DNA of 64,000 bases from Ephemerocybe angulata (lineage: Eukaryota; Basidiomycota; Agaricomycetes; Agaricales; Psathyrellaceae). Positions 32,642 through 42,837 of this stretch are shown here, in pieces. The DNA lies in NCBI GenBank assembly GCA_013368325.1, contig JAACJK010000163.1, positions 1,178,001-1,242,000 on the forward strand, written 5' to 3'. The notes beneath the pieces are model-generated. The model was not told where the DNA came from, did no database searches, and worked only from the letters and a program-made list of their open reading frames with translations. Position 1 is the first letter of the stretch. Every line of letters starts with the position of its first letter. The translations under genes and the position numbers were made by a program.

Positions 32642-34618
32642 CTAAACTGCCACAGGGTCTTGCATGCCGGTCGGTTGGTCCTCCCCTTCCCCATCCTCAT
32701 CGTCGTCATCATCACGATCTGAATCATCTTCATCCTCCTCTTCCAACGCGGCTTCTGCTTCTGCCTGCGCCTGTGCCAGCGACGCAGCGTTCGCAATGGC
32801 AAGCTCCAATAACTTCGTCTGCTCATCCGATAAGCCATACATGGACAGAGGGGTGAGGCTAGTTCCATTTGAGCTAGCGTCAGGCTGATTGCCTTCAGAT
32901 ATGGTTGGCGGCGTCCTACTCTGGGAGGCATCTGCCTCGGGATGGGAGGGAAAGTCCATAGAGTCGGTCTGGTCGACACCTTCCATATGGTCTGGCGGTG
33001 TAGCGGCTGGCAGGGCCTGGGACTGTGCGCGGGCAATGACACTGGCAAGCGTCGCCTGACTGCCGGCAGCGTCAACCATCGGGGGAGCAGGGTGGCCGCC
33101 GTGAGAAGCAGGCACGCCCAACGCATTTCCGACGTGCGCTTGCAGGAGGCCGTGGAGACTCAACACAGATCCTTGAATCATCTGGATGATGTTTTCCGGG
33201 ACTTCCCCCTCCTCCATGACTAGGCTATCACGATGGGGATGGCTCACCCCAGCCGCATGGCTATTGGCGAGGCCGGTCCACAACTTCGCTCGTCTCTCCT
33301 CTCGAAGGACGTCATTGCCGTCCTCCTCGTCCAGCTCGACCTCGATAACATCGGCCGTCGCGCAATCTTCGCTTCGTAGCCCCCGCGCTCGAGAGCCGTC
33401 CTTGTGTCGCTTGAAGGCGTCCCGCCTCGAGAAAATCTTCTGGCAAGCACCGCATTTCCAGGCCTTCCGGTCGTGCAGCCGTATGTGCCGCTTGAGATCG
33501 TGGTTTCTGGCAAACGAGGCGGGGCATATCGTGCACCTGAACGGTCGATGAACGGCGTGGTTACGCTGGTGGGCGCGAAGACTGTACAACCGGGAGAAGG
33601 TCTTGCAACAGCCGGAAATCAGGCAAGGATACACTGCAGTCCCAATATCAGTAGCGACGTGCGGAGCGTGTCCTGGAGCCCATGGATGCCCTGGGACGGG
33701 TCCGAAAGGATGGGGGTTCTGGTGGGGATGCTGGCCAATCTGAATCCCGCTCACCACGCCTATAACCTGGATGAGACCGCTGATCTCTTGAAGAGCATGC
33801 ATTGCGGGCCCAATCCTGGCGGACGACGTGACCGCAAACAGGAAGACTTGGTGGAGGGGGACCTGTATCGATGAGACGAGACTTGGGTCCAAAGCATTCG
33901 TCGGGGCAGACGATAGAGCCTGGCTAATGATGCGAACGGCCTCCATTACTTGCGGTTGTAGATCTTCCTCGGGGACGTATGGTCTCTTGGCGAGTCTTGT
34001 ATTCGGGTCGTGGTGGTCCTCCAGCTCGTCTCGTTTCCGTTTGCCTCGGTCCAGCTGGATTGCAGGCGCGTTGGATAGGCGCAGATCACCAAAGAGCTGC
34101 TCGCAACGAGCAAGTTCAACCAACACCTGGCTCAAAGGCATCCTGATAGCCTTCGCGACTGACTTGGATGCCGAGCTCTGCTGAAGAATGTCCAACACAT
34201 TGTGCGTCAAACCAGGCAAGGCGGTAGAGGACAGTAACTCCTTCGCAGGTGGATCATTCTCCAAGATGGCAAGAATTGTCCTGATAGTCGCCAAGGCCGC
34301 TTCTTCTTCCTTTGTTGAAGGGTGTCCTTGGTCTGCCAAATCTGGCTCTTCCTGCGGTGGAAGATCTGGGAGTTCAAAATGTTCCTCGGGTGCAGGCTGC
34401 ACCGGTAGGTCGTTCGAGGCAGCACCCGCAGGGTTGTTGAGTGCCCAGAGCTGCTCCCCTAGCCTCCTCGCAATTTCCTCTGCCTCGGCATCTATGTCTG
34501 AATCATTGTCCTCATCGTCGTCAGAGTCGTCAGAGTCGGGGTCGCTATTCCAGTCGTCCTCCTTCTGCTGCGCGAGAGGTAGGTCCAGGGTATGCGACGC
34601 TGGCTGGGTACTATCCAT
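32642..34618 (-). CDS. C2H2 zinc-finger transcription factor
   Basis: Single exon, 658 residues, unusual in this intron-rich window. The N-terminus is acidic (DSDDSDDDEDNDSDIDAE). Fingers lie at about residues 325-410: a CX4C finger YPCLISGCCKTFSRLYSLRA with AHQRNH, a canonical FRCTICPASFARNHDLKRHI finger, and a third, WKCGACQKIFSRRDAFKRHK, ending in a distant Cys rather than a second close His. The C-terminus has an Ala/Glu stretch and another Asp/Glu run (EEEDEDDSDRDDDDDEDGEG). It would bind DNA in the nucleus; target genes are unknown. Divergent from the mitochondrial carrier with 288 bp between starts. Confidence 0.9.
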   Translation of the reverse strand: MDSTQPASHTLDLPLAQQKEDDWNSDPDSDDSDDDEDNDSDIDAEAEEIARRLGEQLWALNNPAGAASNDLPVQPAPEEHFELPDLPPQEEPDLADQGHPSTKEEEAALATIRTILAILENDPPAKELLSSTALPGLTHNVLDILQQSSASKSVAKAIRMPLSQVLVELARCEQLFGDLRLSNAPAIQLDRGKRKRDELEDHHDPNTRLAKRPYVPEEDLQPQVMEAVRIISQALSSAPTNALDPSLVSSIQVPLHQVFLFAVTSSARIGPAMHALQEISGLIQVIGVVSGIQIGQHPHQNPHPFGPVPGHPWAPGHAPHVATDIGTAVYPCLISGCCKTFSRLYSLRAHQRNHAVHRPFRCTICPASFARNHDLKRHIRLHDRKAWKCGACQKIFSRRDAFKRHKDGSRARGLRSEDCATADVIEVELDEEDGNDVLREERRAKLWTGLANSHAAGVSHPHRDSLVMEEGEVPENIIQMIQGSVLSLHGLLQAHVGNALGVPASHGGHPAPPMVDAAGSQATLASVIARAQSQALPAATPPDHMEGVDQTDSMDFPSHPEADASQSRTPPTISEGNQPDASSNGTSLTPLSMYGLSDEQTKLLELAIANAASLAQAQAEAEAALEEEDEDDSDRDDDDDEDGEGEDQPTGMQDPVAV

Positions 34619-34906
34619 ATCAGTCGGAAAGTGTGGGGGTTGGGACGTTCAGGAGGATATTCTCTCCATAGTTGAAATGTAATTGAATTCGAAAGATTAT
34701 TGAACCAGGATTGGCGCGAAACCCTATTTGCACTTGCTTGACAAAGGCTTCAAGATCTCATCTAATCTTATCTCAATTCCTTTCGGACTTGGCAACAAAA
34801 GGCTTGCATGATTTTTCGGTGGAATTAAATACTCACCATGGCGTTTAGCCGACAGGTCCTGTTCCCATATTCCAGGTCTCCTCTCCTCCCTGAGGTCGTA
34901 TAGAAA

Positions 34907-36160
34907 ATGTCGAAAACGGTCAAGGATCTCACAGCTGGAACTGCAGGGGGTATTGCCCAGGTATGACAGTCCTCACTGGTGAGCGTCTACGGGAGGTTCA
35001 ACGGCACCATAGGTCCTCGTAGGGCAACCGTTCGACATCGTCAAAGTGGTGAGCTGGATTCATCTTTGGAAACGACAATACGTTACTTATTTGGATGCCC
35101 TAGAGGATGCAAACGTCGGCCAAGGGAACGTACAAAGGCATGCTCCATTGTGCAGGGGGAATCCTCAAAAACGAGGGCCCATTGGCATTCTACAAGGTAT
35201 GACTCGGTTCAGCCTCGGTATTATGACCTCGAATCTTGGCCTTAATACCTCAACTTTCTAGGGAACCTTGACCCCCCTTCTTGGTATTGGTGTGTGCGTA
35301 TCCATCCAATTCGGTGCCCTCGAGTACGCGAAGCGGATGTTCGCCAGCCAAAACGCCTCATTGGGGTTGGGAGGCGAGGGCGGAAAGACCTTGACTCGGT
35401 CCCAACTGTTCTACTCTGGTGTCTTTGCCGGTCTTGCCAATGGTGTGGTCTCAGGGCCCGTTGAGCATATCCGTATCCGTATGTCAACATTACCTCGCCT
35501 TGAGGCCCCTGAATTGACTGACTATTCTCCTCGATGCAATCAATAGGCTTGCAAACCCAATCCAATGTCAACCCTCTGTACTCTGGCCCAGGGGACGCTA
35601 TCAAGAAGATTTACTCGAAGCATGGAATTTCCGGAATCTACAAGGGACAGGTCGCTACTCTCGTCCGAGAAGCTTCAGGCTACGGTGTCTACTTCCTGGC
35701 GTACGAGGAGCTTGTCCAGCGCGAGATGGCCAAGAAGGGCATCAAGCGCGACCAGATCAGCCCTCTCAACTCGGTCTTGTATGGCGCTGCCGCCGGTTAT
35801 GCTGTAAGTCGTCTTGCCCAAACCTCGTTGCGCATCTCAGGTCTGATTCTTTCGACCATAGCTCTGGGCAATCATCTACCCCATCGACATGATCAAATCC
35901 CGCATGCAGACAGATGGCTTCAGCGCAGAGACCGGTAAGAAATACAAGTCAACACTCGACTGTGTCCGTACCGTTTGGAGGACGGAAGGAATCGGTGCAT
36001 TCACCCGTGGTTTGGGTCCTACCCTCATTCGGTACGTACTTGAACCATTGGACGTTTTACAGCCCTACCTAACGATTTTCCTGTGCTTAGTTCTCCTTTC
36101 GCAAACGGCGCCACCTTCCTTGGCTTCGAGATGGCCATGCGGGCCCTAGATTCGCTATAG
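34907..36160 (+). CDS. Mitochondrial carrier, YMC1/YMC2 type (SLC25)
   Basis: Seven exons (34907..34960, 35013..35048, 35105..35196 with boundary AGG at 35104, 35262..35478, 35547..35803, 35862..36031, 36091..36160) give 298 residues, the carrier family length. The three inner-membrane repeats carry the signature PX[DE]XX[KR]: QPFDIVKVRMQ, GPVEHIRIRLQ and YPIDMIKSRMQ. KGTLTPLLGIGVCVSIQFGA, SPFANGATFLGFEMAMR and the Glu-His in the second signature match yeast Ymc1/Ymc2, described as organic-acid/glycine-related carriers, better than ornithine or carnitine carriers. TTAAATA at 34825 is a likely core promoter. Many short exons, typical for this organism. Confidence 0.92.
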
Positions 36161-36496
36161 ATGCGGCTCGGAATCTTAGAGCCAACGATACCAATAGAAC
36201 AGGGCTGCCCGCGACCGGGCGAGGATGGACGAGGAGCGGCTGCCTTTCGGGTCGACGTCACCATTAGAGGGGATAGAATATAGGAAGTGATATCTGCCTT
36301 CATCTCAAACTTCCTCCTGGCGAGATGGCGTACGCCGCCTCGCACCTGCTGAACTTATCTAACAAGGAGCTAATGTTATGAAATGGCATATACTGTTGAA
36401 TAAAGGATTGTGGTTTGAATGATTAATGATTGCTCGAAAACGACTGTAAAAAAGAGTCCCAGGTAACGATATGTAAGTAGTAGGGTGTGGAAATGG
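36161..36496. other. Convergent 3' intergenic region
   Basis: A 336-bp spacer between the carrier gene and the converging F-box-like gene. AT-rich terminator-like stretch near 36360-36440. No gene seen. Confidence 0.5.
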
Positions 36497-38089
36497 TCAA
36501 AGTGGTAACATCTCCTCGGAAGGCTTCAGGTCTTCGTTCTTCTCTCTCCCTTCGCCACATGCCTCGGACGTTGAATCCTCCTCAGGCCCCATGGCAGGAC
36601 GACCACGGCTCTCCACTGGCGGGGCAATCTCCTCCGCGTCGGTATACGCCCATAACACGCCTTCTCCATCCAAGAAATCGATGCCTTCCTTCTCCAACCT
36701 CTCAACCCACCAGATGAAGATATCCTTTATCAAATGGTCGCCATCCGCTTCTACTAAGAATCCAATCGTCTGAATCATCTCCAGCCTAGGATAACGGTCG
36801 GACGTGACCGAATAGAGAAAATCCTTCGTCAACCCTCCTTTGTCAGGGTACATGCAGTCCGCCTTGACGCCTCGAAGGCCAATACAGCGCAAGTTTGGAT
36901 GGCTGTGGTCAGCAGACGGGGGAGACGTGGCGGGAAAGACGATTGAAAGGAGGTTGGGGCAGGCGTCTGGGCCGAGAAACACCTCTGGGTTGATCTGCTT
37001 CACGTTTCGCAAAGCGAGAGAAGAGCCGGGCTCCATGTCATCGTCCATGGATGGGAGGGGCAGGTCGATGTACTGAAGTGACGGCCCGTGTACTTTGATG
37101 AATTGGGTGAGCTGGGTGGTGCCGGAGTATTCAGGAGTTCCTGCTCTGACAGTGAGGGAGCGGAGGCGTGGCATTGCGATATGACTAGCGGTGGCAAGGC
37201 TCCAGGAATGTGTCGACAGGATTAGGTCTTGTACGAATGGAAGGATGGGCCGCTCTGTATCACGGAAATCGGGCAAGGGATCCTTGGCCTTGAAGTGACG
37301 AAGATCTAGTATTCGTAGCGAGCTAAAAGAAGTCAGAAAGTCGATTGTGGCAGATGTCGTGAACCTCCAAAGGTTGCGGTTTAGTTTATCTGACGCCTCA
37401 TTCCAGCAGAGCTCCTCCAATACTGGCCCATATATCGTCGATACTGCATCCAAGAATTGCGGCGGCAGCGGATGGGACCAGGTGCCGCTGAGGGTGCGGA
37501 GGTTAGGACAGCATCGGAATACAGAAAAGAGCGACTGAAGGTAGCTGAGGTTTGAGCAGCCACGAGAATGTGTGAAGACTTCGATATGTCGCGTCCATTG
37601 GCCGTACCCGGGCAACTTGGCACCTTGACTCGAATCTGATGGGACGGGCGTCCTGCTTTCCTCTAGCGTTCTGAGTATCTGGCCCGCTCTCAGGGGGCTC
37701 CTGATGACAACGTGCTGGTATAGTATGGGCAATGCGAGCCGCCGCCACGATTTGCAGACGTTCACGAGCGCCAGCTTTGTCTGCAGTGCGAGCGCAGGTG
37801 TGTTCGGGGCCATCACATTGGTGGAGGCCTTCCTCGCCGTGAATGGATCCAACGGCTTGAGGGTCGCAGAACGATGGACATATGTCGAGAATTGGAAGAT
37901 ATCGAGCCAGAGCTCAAGAGGCAAGTCAGGGGGAGGCTTCCTTGCTCGACAAGTCGGGTGAACGGGTTCCGGCAGTGCGAACTGGCTAAGGACGAAGATG
38001 AGGCGGATATTGGGTGAAAGGAATCTAAGAGCTGAGTACCATTGAAAGGGGTCCAGAAATCCGTGAACACGATGGAATACGGCCTGCAT
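36497..38089 (-). CDS. F-box-like protein
   Basis: Single exon of 530 residues from the ATG at 38089; the frame is open further upstream but would then overlap the divergent gene. An F-box-like motif PPDLPLELWLDIFQF lies at about residues 53-67 and is followed by LVNVCKSWRRLALPILYQHV, the usual second part of Agaricomycete F-box proteins. The rest contains irregular leucine-rich segments (LRILDLRHF, LRSLTVRAG, LRCIGLRGV). Such proteins recruit substrates to SCF ubiquitin ligases; the family is large and fast-evolving in Agaricomycetes. The substrate cannot be inferred. Confidence 0.8.
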   Translation of the reverse strand: MQAVFHRVHGFLDPFQWYSALRFLSPNIRLIFVLSQFALPEPVHPTCRARKPPPDLPLELWLDIFQFSTYVHRSATLKPLDPFTARKASTNVMAPNTPALALQTKLALVNVCKSWRRLALPILYQHVVIRSPLRAGQILRTLEESRTPVPSDSSQGAKLPGYGQWTRHIEVFTHSRGCSNLSYLQSLFSVFRCCPNLRTLSGTWSHPLPPQFLDAVSTIYGPVLEELCWNEASDKLNRNLWRFTTSATIDFLTSFSSLRILDLRHFKAKDPLPDFRDTERPILPFVQDLILSTHSWSLATASHIAMPRLRSLTVRAGTPEYSGTTQLTQFIKVHGPSLQYIDLPLPSMDDDMEPGSSLALRNVKQINPEVFLGPDACPNLLSIVFPATSPPSADHSHPNLRCIGLRGVKADCMYPDKGGLTKDFLYSVTSDRYPRLEMIQTIGFLVEADGDHLIKDIFIWWVERLEKEGIDFLDGEGVLWAYTDAEEIAPPVESRGRPAMGPEEDSTSEACGEGREKNEDLKPSEEMLPL

Positions 38090-38238
38090 TTCAGGAGAAG
38101 GAAGGGATACGAAATTGCATTTGGTCGTGGTTGCAGATTGACGTGCACTGACACAAGCGCGCAGCTTTATGGCACCGCCCTCCAAACCGGGCCAAACAAC
38201 CTCCTTCACCGCCAACGACGACGTCGACGACCTCCACA

Positions 38239-39385
38239 ATGGTCTACACCATTCTCCTCGGTCTCCTGGCAGCGAGCACAACGCTCGTCAACGCCGGGAA
38301 CCTCTACCTGTATCCTCAGAAGAGCTATGCAGCCGGTGTCGAATCGCTCGAGGATGCGAGCGCAGCCATTTCGCGTCATCTCGGCCTCGACATGTTCGAA
38401 CCGGTCTCCCAGTATTCCAAGGCGCTCCTGGTCGAGGAAGATTTTGTCGGAACTGCGGCGGATAACTATCTGCTCTTGACTTTGAACGAGGAGGATGCTC
38501 ACGGTGAGTTGCAACGTCTTACGATGTGGACCCGTCATTAACCTTTCGGTTTAGCTGTGCTGCCTCAAGAAGTTGCGCCAGCGGGAACCGTACCCATGCC
38601 TGGGGACGTTGACTCGCTTTCTTCTGTTGTGTCGACGTACCTGGGCCGTGCTGCAAAGACATATCCTTCGGTGTTCGAGAATTGGTTGTTAACAAACCCC
38701 GAATCACTGCTGTCATTCTTTAATTCTGCGGAGAAGCCTGCCTTCGCTGGGGTTCAGGCATCCGAACTTCAAGATATTCGTGAACGGTTCGGCTCCGACA
38801 GCGCAGAGTACTCGAACTACACTGAACGAGTCCGTCAACTCCTGGAAACCCTCATCAGCGAACAACCCGACATCAACATCGCGGTCCTCACCTACGAGAA
38901 CGCCCCTATTCAAACTCGCGATGCCGACCTGCCTAGGCAAACTCAGAAACCTTTCCCTGACCATCCCCTGCCGCAAGAGCCCATTGGTGCCATCTCAGCT
39001 TGCTTCACGACTGCAGAAGCGTGCAAAAACAGCACCAACTCCTGCTCCGGTCATGGCAACTGCGTCGCAGCTTCCAAGGCCGGGCGATCTTGCTTCGTTT
39101 GCGCGTGCGGTGCCACAACCAAGGGAGAAGGCAACCAGCTCCAAACAACGCACTGGGCTGGCCAAAGTTGTGAGAGGAAGGATATTAGCTCGTACGTCAG
39201 TCACCCAATTTTGCATAAACGGCGACTCAAGTTTCGTCCTTTCCAGAACCTTCGCACTTTTGGCCGGAACCGTCCTGGTTCTCATTATCGTTATTTATGG
39301 CTCAACCTCGCTCCTCTACACGGTCGGGGATCAGGCACTGCCGAGTATCCTGTTAGCAACAGCTGTAAACACCAAGAAGGATTGA
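38239..39385 (+). CDS. DUF3844 (Vps3844-like) type I membrane protein
   Basis: Three exons (38239..38503, 38555..39191, 39247..39385) give 346 residues. A signal peptide (MVYTILLGLLAASTTLVNAG) is followed by a lumenal domain, then the Cys-rich DUF3844 module CFTTAEACKNSTNSCSGHGN with CFVCACGATTK and WAGQSCERKDIS. One transmembrane helix (FALLAGTVLVLIIVIYG) and a short tail ending GDQALPSILLAT close the protein, the family's C-terminal arrangement. Fungal members are ER/secretory-pathway proteins of unclear role. Starts 149 bp from the divergent F-box-like gene. Confidence 0.88.
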
Positions 39386-41690
39386 ACTATCGCTTGTTTC
39401 TCCTCTCCTCCGCCCCTGACGTTGGACGTTCGACATACGTGTACGAATCAGGTTTAATGCATACAAATTCGTGAAGGAGGGGGGCTAGATTAGCTGAGTA
39501 TCACGCAGAATTCCCGGTCAGAAACTGACGTTACAACTTTTTCCAAATCTTTTCATTGTGGTGCACATGATAGTCTTTGAGATAATCATTCCCAGTGGCG
39601 TCGGATGAGGACTTGTTGGAGGGCCTCGTCTGTGACATCTATCCTCACTAAACAGACCTCTCGACCGTCGCTTGATACAGTGTTTGCAGCAATCACGTCT
39701 TCCCCGACCTCCGATTGTCAGGTGTGGGGTTTACTCCCCGCAAAGGCCGGAGCTTCGTGTCGTTGAGGTGACCGCTGCTATCCAACTTGACCAACGGCGT
39801 TTGTACGAAGCACCTACGCGGTGGACCACCGCGTAGGTGTTACGAATATTGGGAATGGAGGCTGCCATCCTCCGTACGCTGGTTCGACCTGGAGAATGTT
39901 GCGCCCAATTGAACAGCGGACAAGAAACCGTGACCTCTGTCGGAGCCTGCGCTGTTATCCAGATTTTCCGCCCTAACGTTCGCGTGGAATTATGATAACG
40001 GCGCCTAGGCTGAGGGGCACGACGAGCCTGGTCCCGTCACAAGCATGGCTCCCCAACCATGTACTGCCCACGGTCCTGATAACGTAGGAGCGCAGGAGAA
40101 TGTCCCTTGATGCGTATGTGGCTGAGGGCATCTCGCATGGCGGCCACCGAGAGTCGTAAGATGGACAGCAGACGTGCGCATTGACGCCGGGGCCTCAACG
40201 CTCGTTCTCATTGGGAGCTGCGACGTCTCGTGTCTGGACTCGGAGGGCTGGCTGAGACTAGGGCAAAGACTTCACTGTCGGCGGACTTCGCCCCCATCCC
40301 GCAGACTTCGTTCCGAAAGTCGCGTCCATCTATCCAGCTGACAAGAGTAAGGTGACTCTGTCTTCATCAACTCTTCCATACATGCTATTCTAATGCCCTG
40401 ACTAACAGCATGAATGACCACAGATAGCCACTCGACTCTCCGCAAGTCCGAGTTCCCTATTCACTGGCCACTTATCCTCCCGTTGAATCCGATGCCAGTT
40501 GCCTTTCGACGGGGACCCATCCAAACCATGCCACCCAGTAGATTGGCTCCAGGTTGGCTAACGGGAGCTTATTAGGGTAAGCACATAATTAAAAGCTGCC
40601 AATCTCTTGTTATTAATGACACACATTAGGCTCCCGGGGCCGGGCTGTGTGGATGAAAGCGTCCAACAGCCAACTCGCATCCGTATCGCAACAGTTAGGT
40701 GTTACGCTATTTGAATAGGTACACATCCGCTCGACCCGCTTTTTCTGTATGTTCTAGGTGTGCACTACGTTTGTATCTTTTTCGTTCTGTTGAGCTTACA
40801 GATTGAAGCAATCGTTGTTCTGCAAACAAGCGCCTGCGTCCTCGGTTTGACTCCATCACTCTAGATCTGGGACTAATCTGATACTTAGCCGCAATCAGTT
40901 GTTAAACACTATTAGGAGCGGTGGACATCTGATCCAAAATGTACTAACCTGTGCACCTGTGTCCACAGAGCGTTGAACCCTCCTCGGCTCACCAGTTAAA
41001 GGGAGGTACGAATGGGGTCCGTAACGGGAGGCGAAAAGGTCGGCAAGACAATAACCCGACGATGCACACTTTTCTCTGGAGCATGGTGGTCTTTTTCGAC
41101 TTCTTTGCATGGCAAAAATGGGGATACTGTACGTATGTACCTCGGTTCCCTCGGCGGAGGGCCGATATGTCTTGGAGTTCACGCTTCGCCAAACGAAAAT
41201 GTATTGACCGGTTATGGCATATCACAGCACTAATGTGTTAGCGGTGGGTATGTACCGTATGTCTCGAGAAGGCCGCATGGCTTGTTGAGGAGAGAAGATG
41301 TAGCCCGAATTGCATCCTCTCCCCGCGACTCCCCGAAGTTCGTCACTGCGTAAGTATGAGTGCCCCACAGACACACATTGCCTGACGGCGATCACAAGTA
41401 TGTGGATATTCTATTTGTTCGAATACGCTAATAGTTGGTTAGTTATGACCTCCAAAAGGGGGTTCTAGTTTAAGGACATAGTAATTGGATGAGAGTGGCA
41501 GGGATGCGAGGTGGTGGATGCAAGGTCAATTACTACAGGATGGTCATGAGGAAAGGCGTCAGGCAGGCGATACATGAGGGTATATCAAACAACACAGGCT
41601 AAAAAATACAAGAGGGATAAGGATGACAGGAAAGAATGATGAATAACTACAGTCGCCCGGAAGCCGTGAACAGCATGAGCGTTTTCTCGT
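39386..41690. other. Gene-poor stretch with a perfect palindrome
   Basis: About 2.3 kb with no supportable gene. It includes the palindrome at 39811-39839. The short overlapping frames at 40895-41241 on both strands are unrelated to any family I know. Confidence 0.45.
39811..39839. repeat. Perfect 29-nt palindrome (14-bp arms, 1-nt centre)
   Basis: The left arm CACCTACGCGGTGG at 39811-39824 is followed by one A and then its exact reverse complement. Spacing is too tight for an RNA hairpin loop without opening inner pairs, so a dimer-binding DNA site or a repeat terminus is more natural than a transcript terminator. Confidence 0.9.
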
Positions 41691-42791
41691 CTATGGGATG
41701 TCGTCGAGGTGGCGGAATGTTTTGCAGATATGCAAGTGGCGCAAGACTTGAATCGGGGAGTCATCGGAGGACACGGAGCTTCCAGGGCTGCGACGTCGGG
41801 GAGGAGAAGCTCTCCTACTAGTCTCTATAGGTGAGGTGTCTACCCATGTAAGCGGTCGGTTGTGTGGCGGGTCAACAAGCATCGGTGAATTTCTCCGGGT
41901 TGGGCTGGCGTACGATACGTATTCGAGCTGTGAGTAGCCGTGATTGCCTTCCGACTCAGGGTTGAAGATGTGGTCCGGACGCCCCTTTGCGGAGCGGGCA
42001 CTCTTGTACTTGCCTGGGGGTACCCGTAGATTGGCAAGCTGGGGGATGTCGTCGATAGAGAGCAGTCGGTCAAGGGACTCTTCCGTAAAATAAGCGACTG
42101 GAAGGGGGCACGCGGTTAGTTCGACACGCCTGAGCCAAGCTGGAGATACCCACTGAGATGCCACTTCCGTTGACCTCTAGGGGTGTCAACGAAGACAGTA
42201 TAAGTTTGTTTGATAAGGACAGTCCTAGGGTTTTGGAGTGCACTATGTGTTCACACAGGGTGGTCAGATGCGCGGAGTCAAAGCACCAATATTAATAACT
42301 CACGACTTCTCTCCGTAGAGATGGTCCGAATATGAATGCTGTGACTTTTCGTGGTAGAACAAGAATCCCTAAGAAGCATCAGGACCTCTGTGTGTGTAAA
42401 GAAGGCACTTCACGGCAACATACCTCTCGAACTCGTGATGGTCCCCATCGAATACCTACGACACTAATGTCAACAAACTAGACCAGTGTGGCGTGCCACA
42501 TTTGACGTACCGTCCGTCCAACGTTCGATTCCAACCTGAAGGTGAGGCGCCTCCTTGGTCAGTTGAATGGTGCATAGGATCATGGAGTCAACATACCCCG
42601 GTCAACTCAGCATGAGGACCACGTTCCTCCCAGACATACACAGCTCCGGGCTGGATCTGACTTCTCTCCTCGGTATCGAGTCGGCGGGTGACCATAGGGA
42701 GGACATCGAGCACCACAGCATGAAATACGATGCGGGCGTCACTAGGAGATCGAATGCGAATGCCAGTGCATGTCGCGCGTTGGATAGACAT
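41691..42791 (-). CDS. WOPR (Gti1/Pac2) transcription factor C, short form
   Basis: Six exons (42597..42791, 42511..42535, 42424..42455, 42304..42368, 42154..42242, 41691..42097) give 270 residues. All WOPR blocks are present: GIRIRSPSDARIVFHAV, VTRRLDTEERSQIQPGAVYV with WEERGPHAELTG, VGIERWTDGIRWGPSRVRE, GFLFYHEKS, then VLIKQTYTVFV, GQRKWHL, IAYFTEESLDRLLSIDDIPQ and a Lys/Arg-rich segment KYKSARSAKGRP. Two exons are tiny (25 and 32 nt), both splitting GIERWTDGIRW. The tail after the domain is about 90 residues, Ser/Pro/Arg-rich, like gene A and unlike gene B. Intact, with no stop, it stands alone in gene-poor DNA, in opposite orientation to A and B. Confidence 0.88.
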
Positions 42792-42830
42792 GGGGGAGGG
42801 GCAAGGGGAGAAGGGGGATGCGGGCGTCTG

Positions 42831-42837
42831 TTATAAG
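42831..42837 (-). promoter_or_regulatory. TATA-like element of WOPR gene C
   Basis: On the minus strand CTTATAA lies 40 bp upstream of the ATG at 42791. All three WOPR genes thus have an AT-box shortly before the start. Another palindromic AT word (GTTATAACTTATAAG) lies at about 42880-42894. Confidence 0.4.

Noticed and set aside
40895..41241. Overlapping frames on both strands around 41 kb
   Set aside because: Mutually antisense, short, and unlike any known family; no splice-consistent extension.
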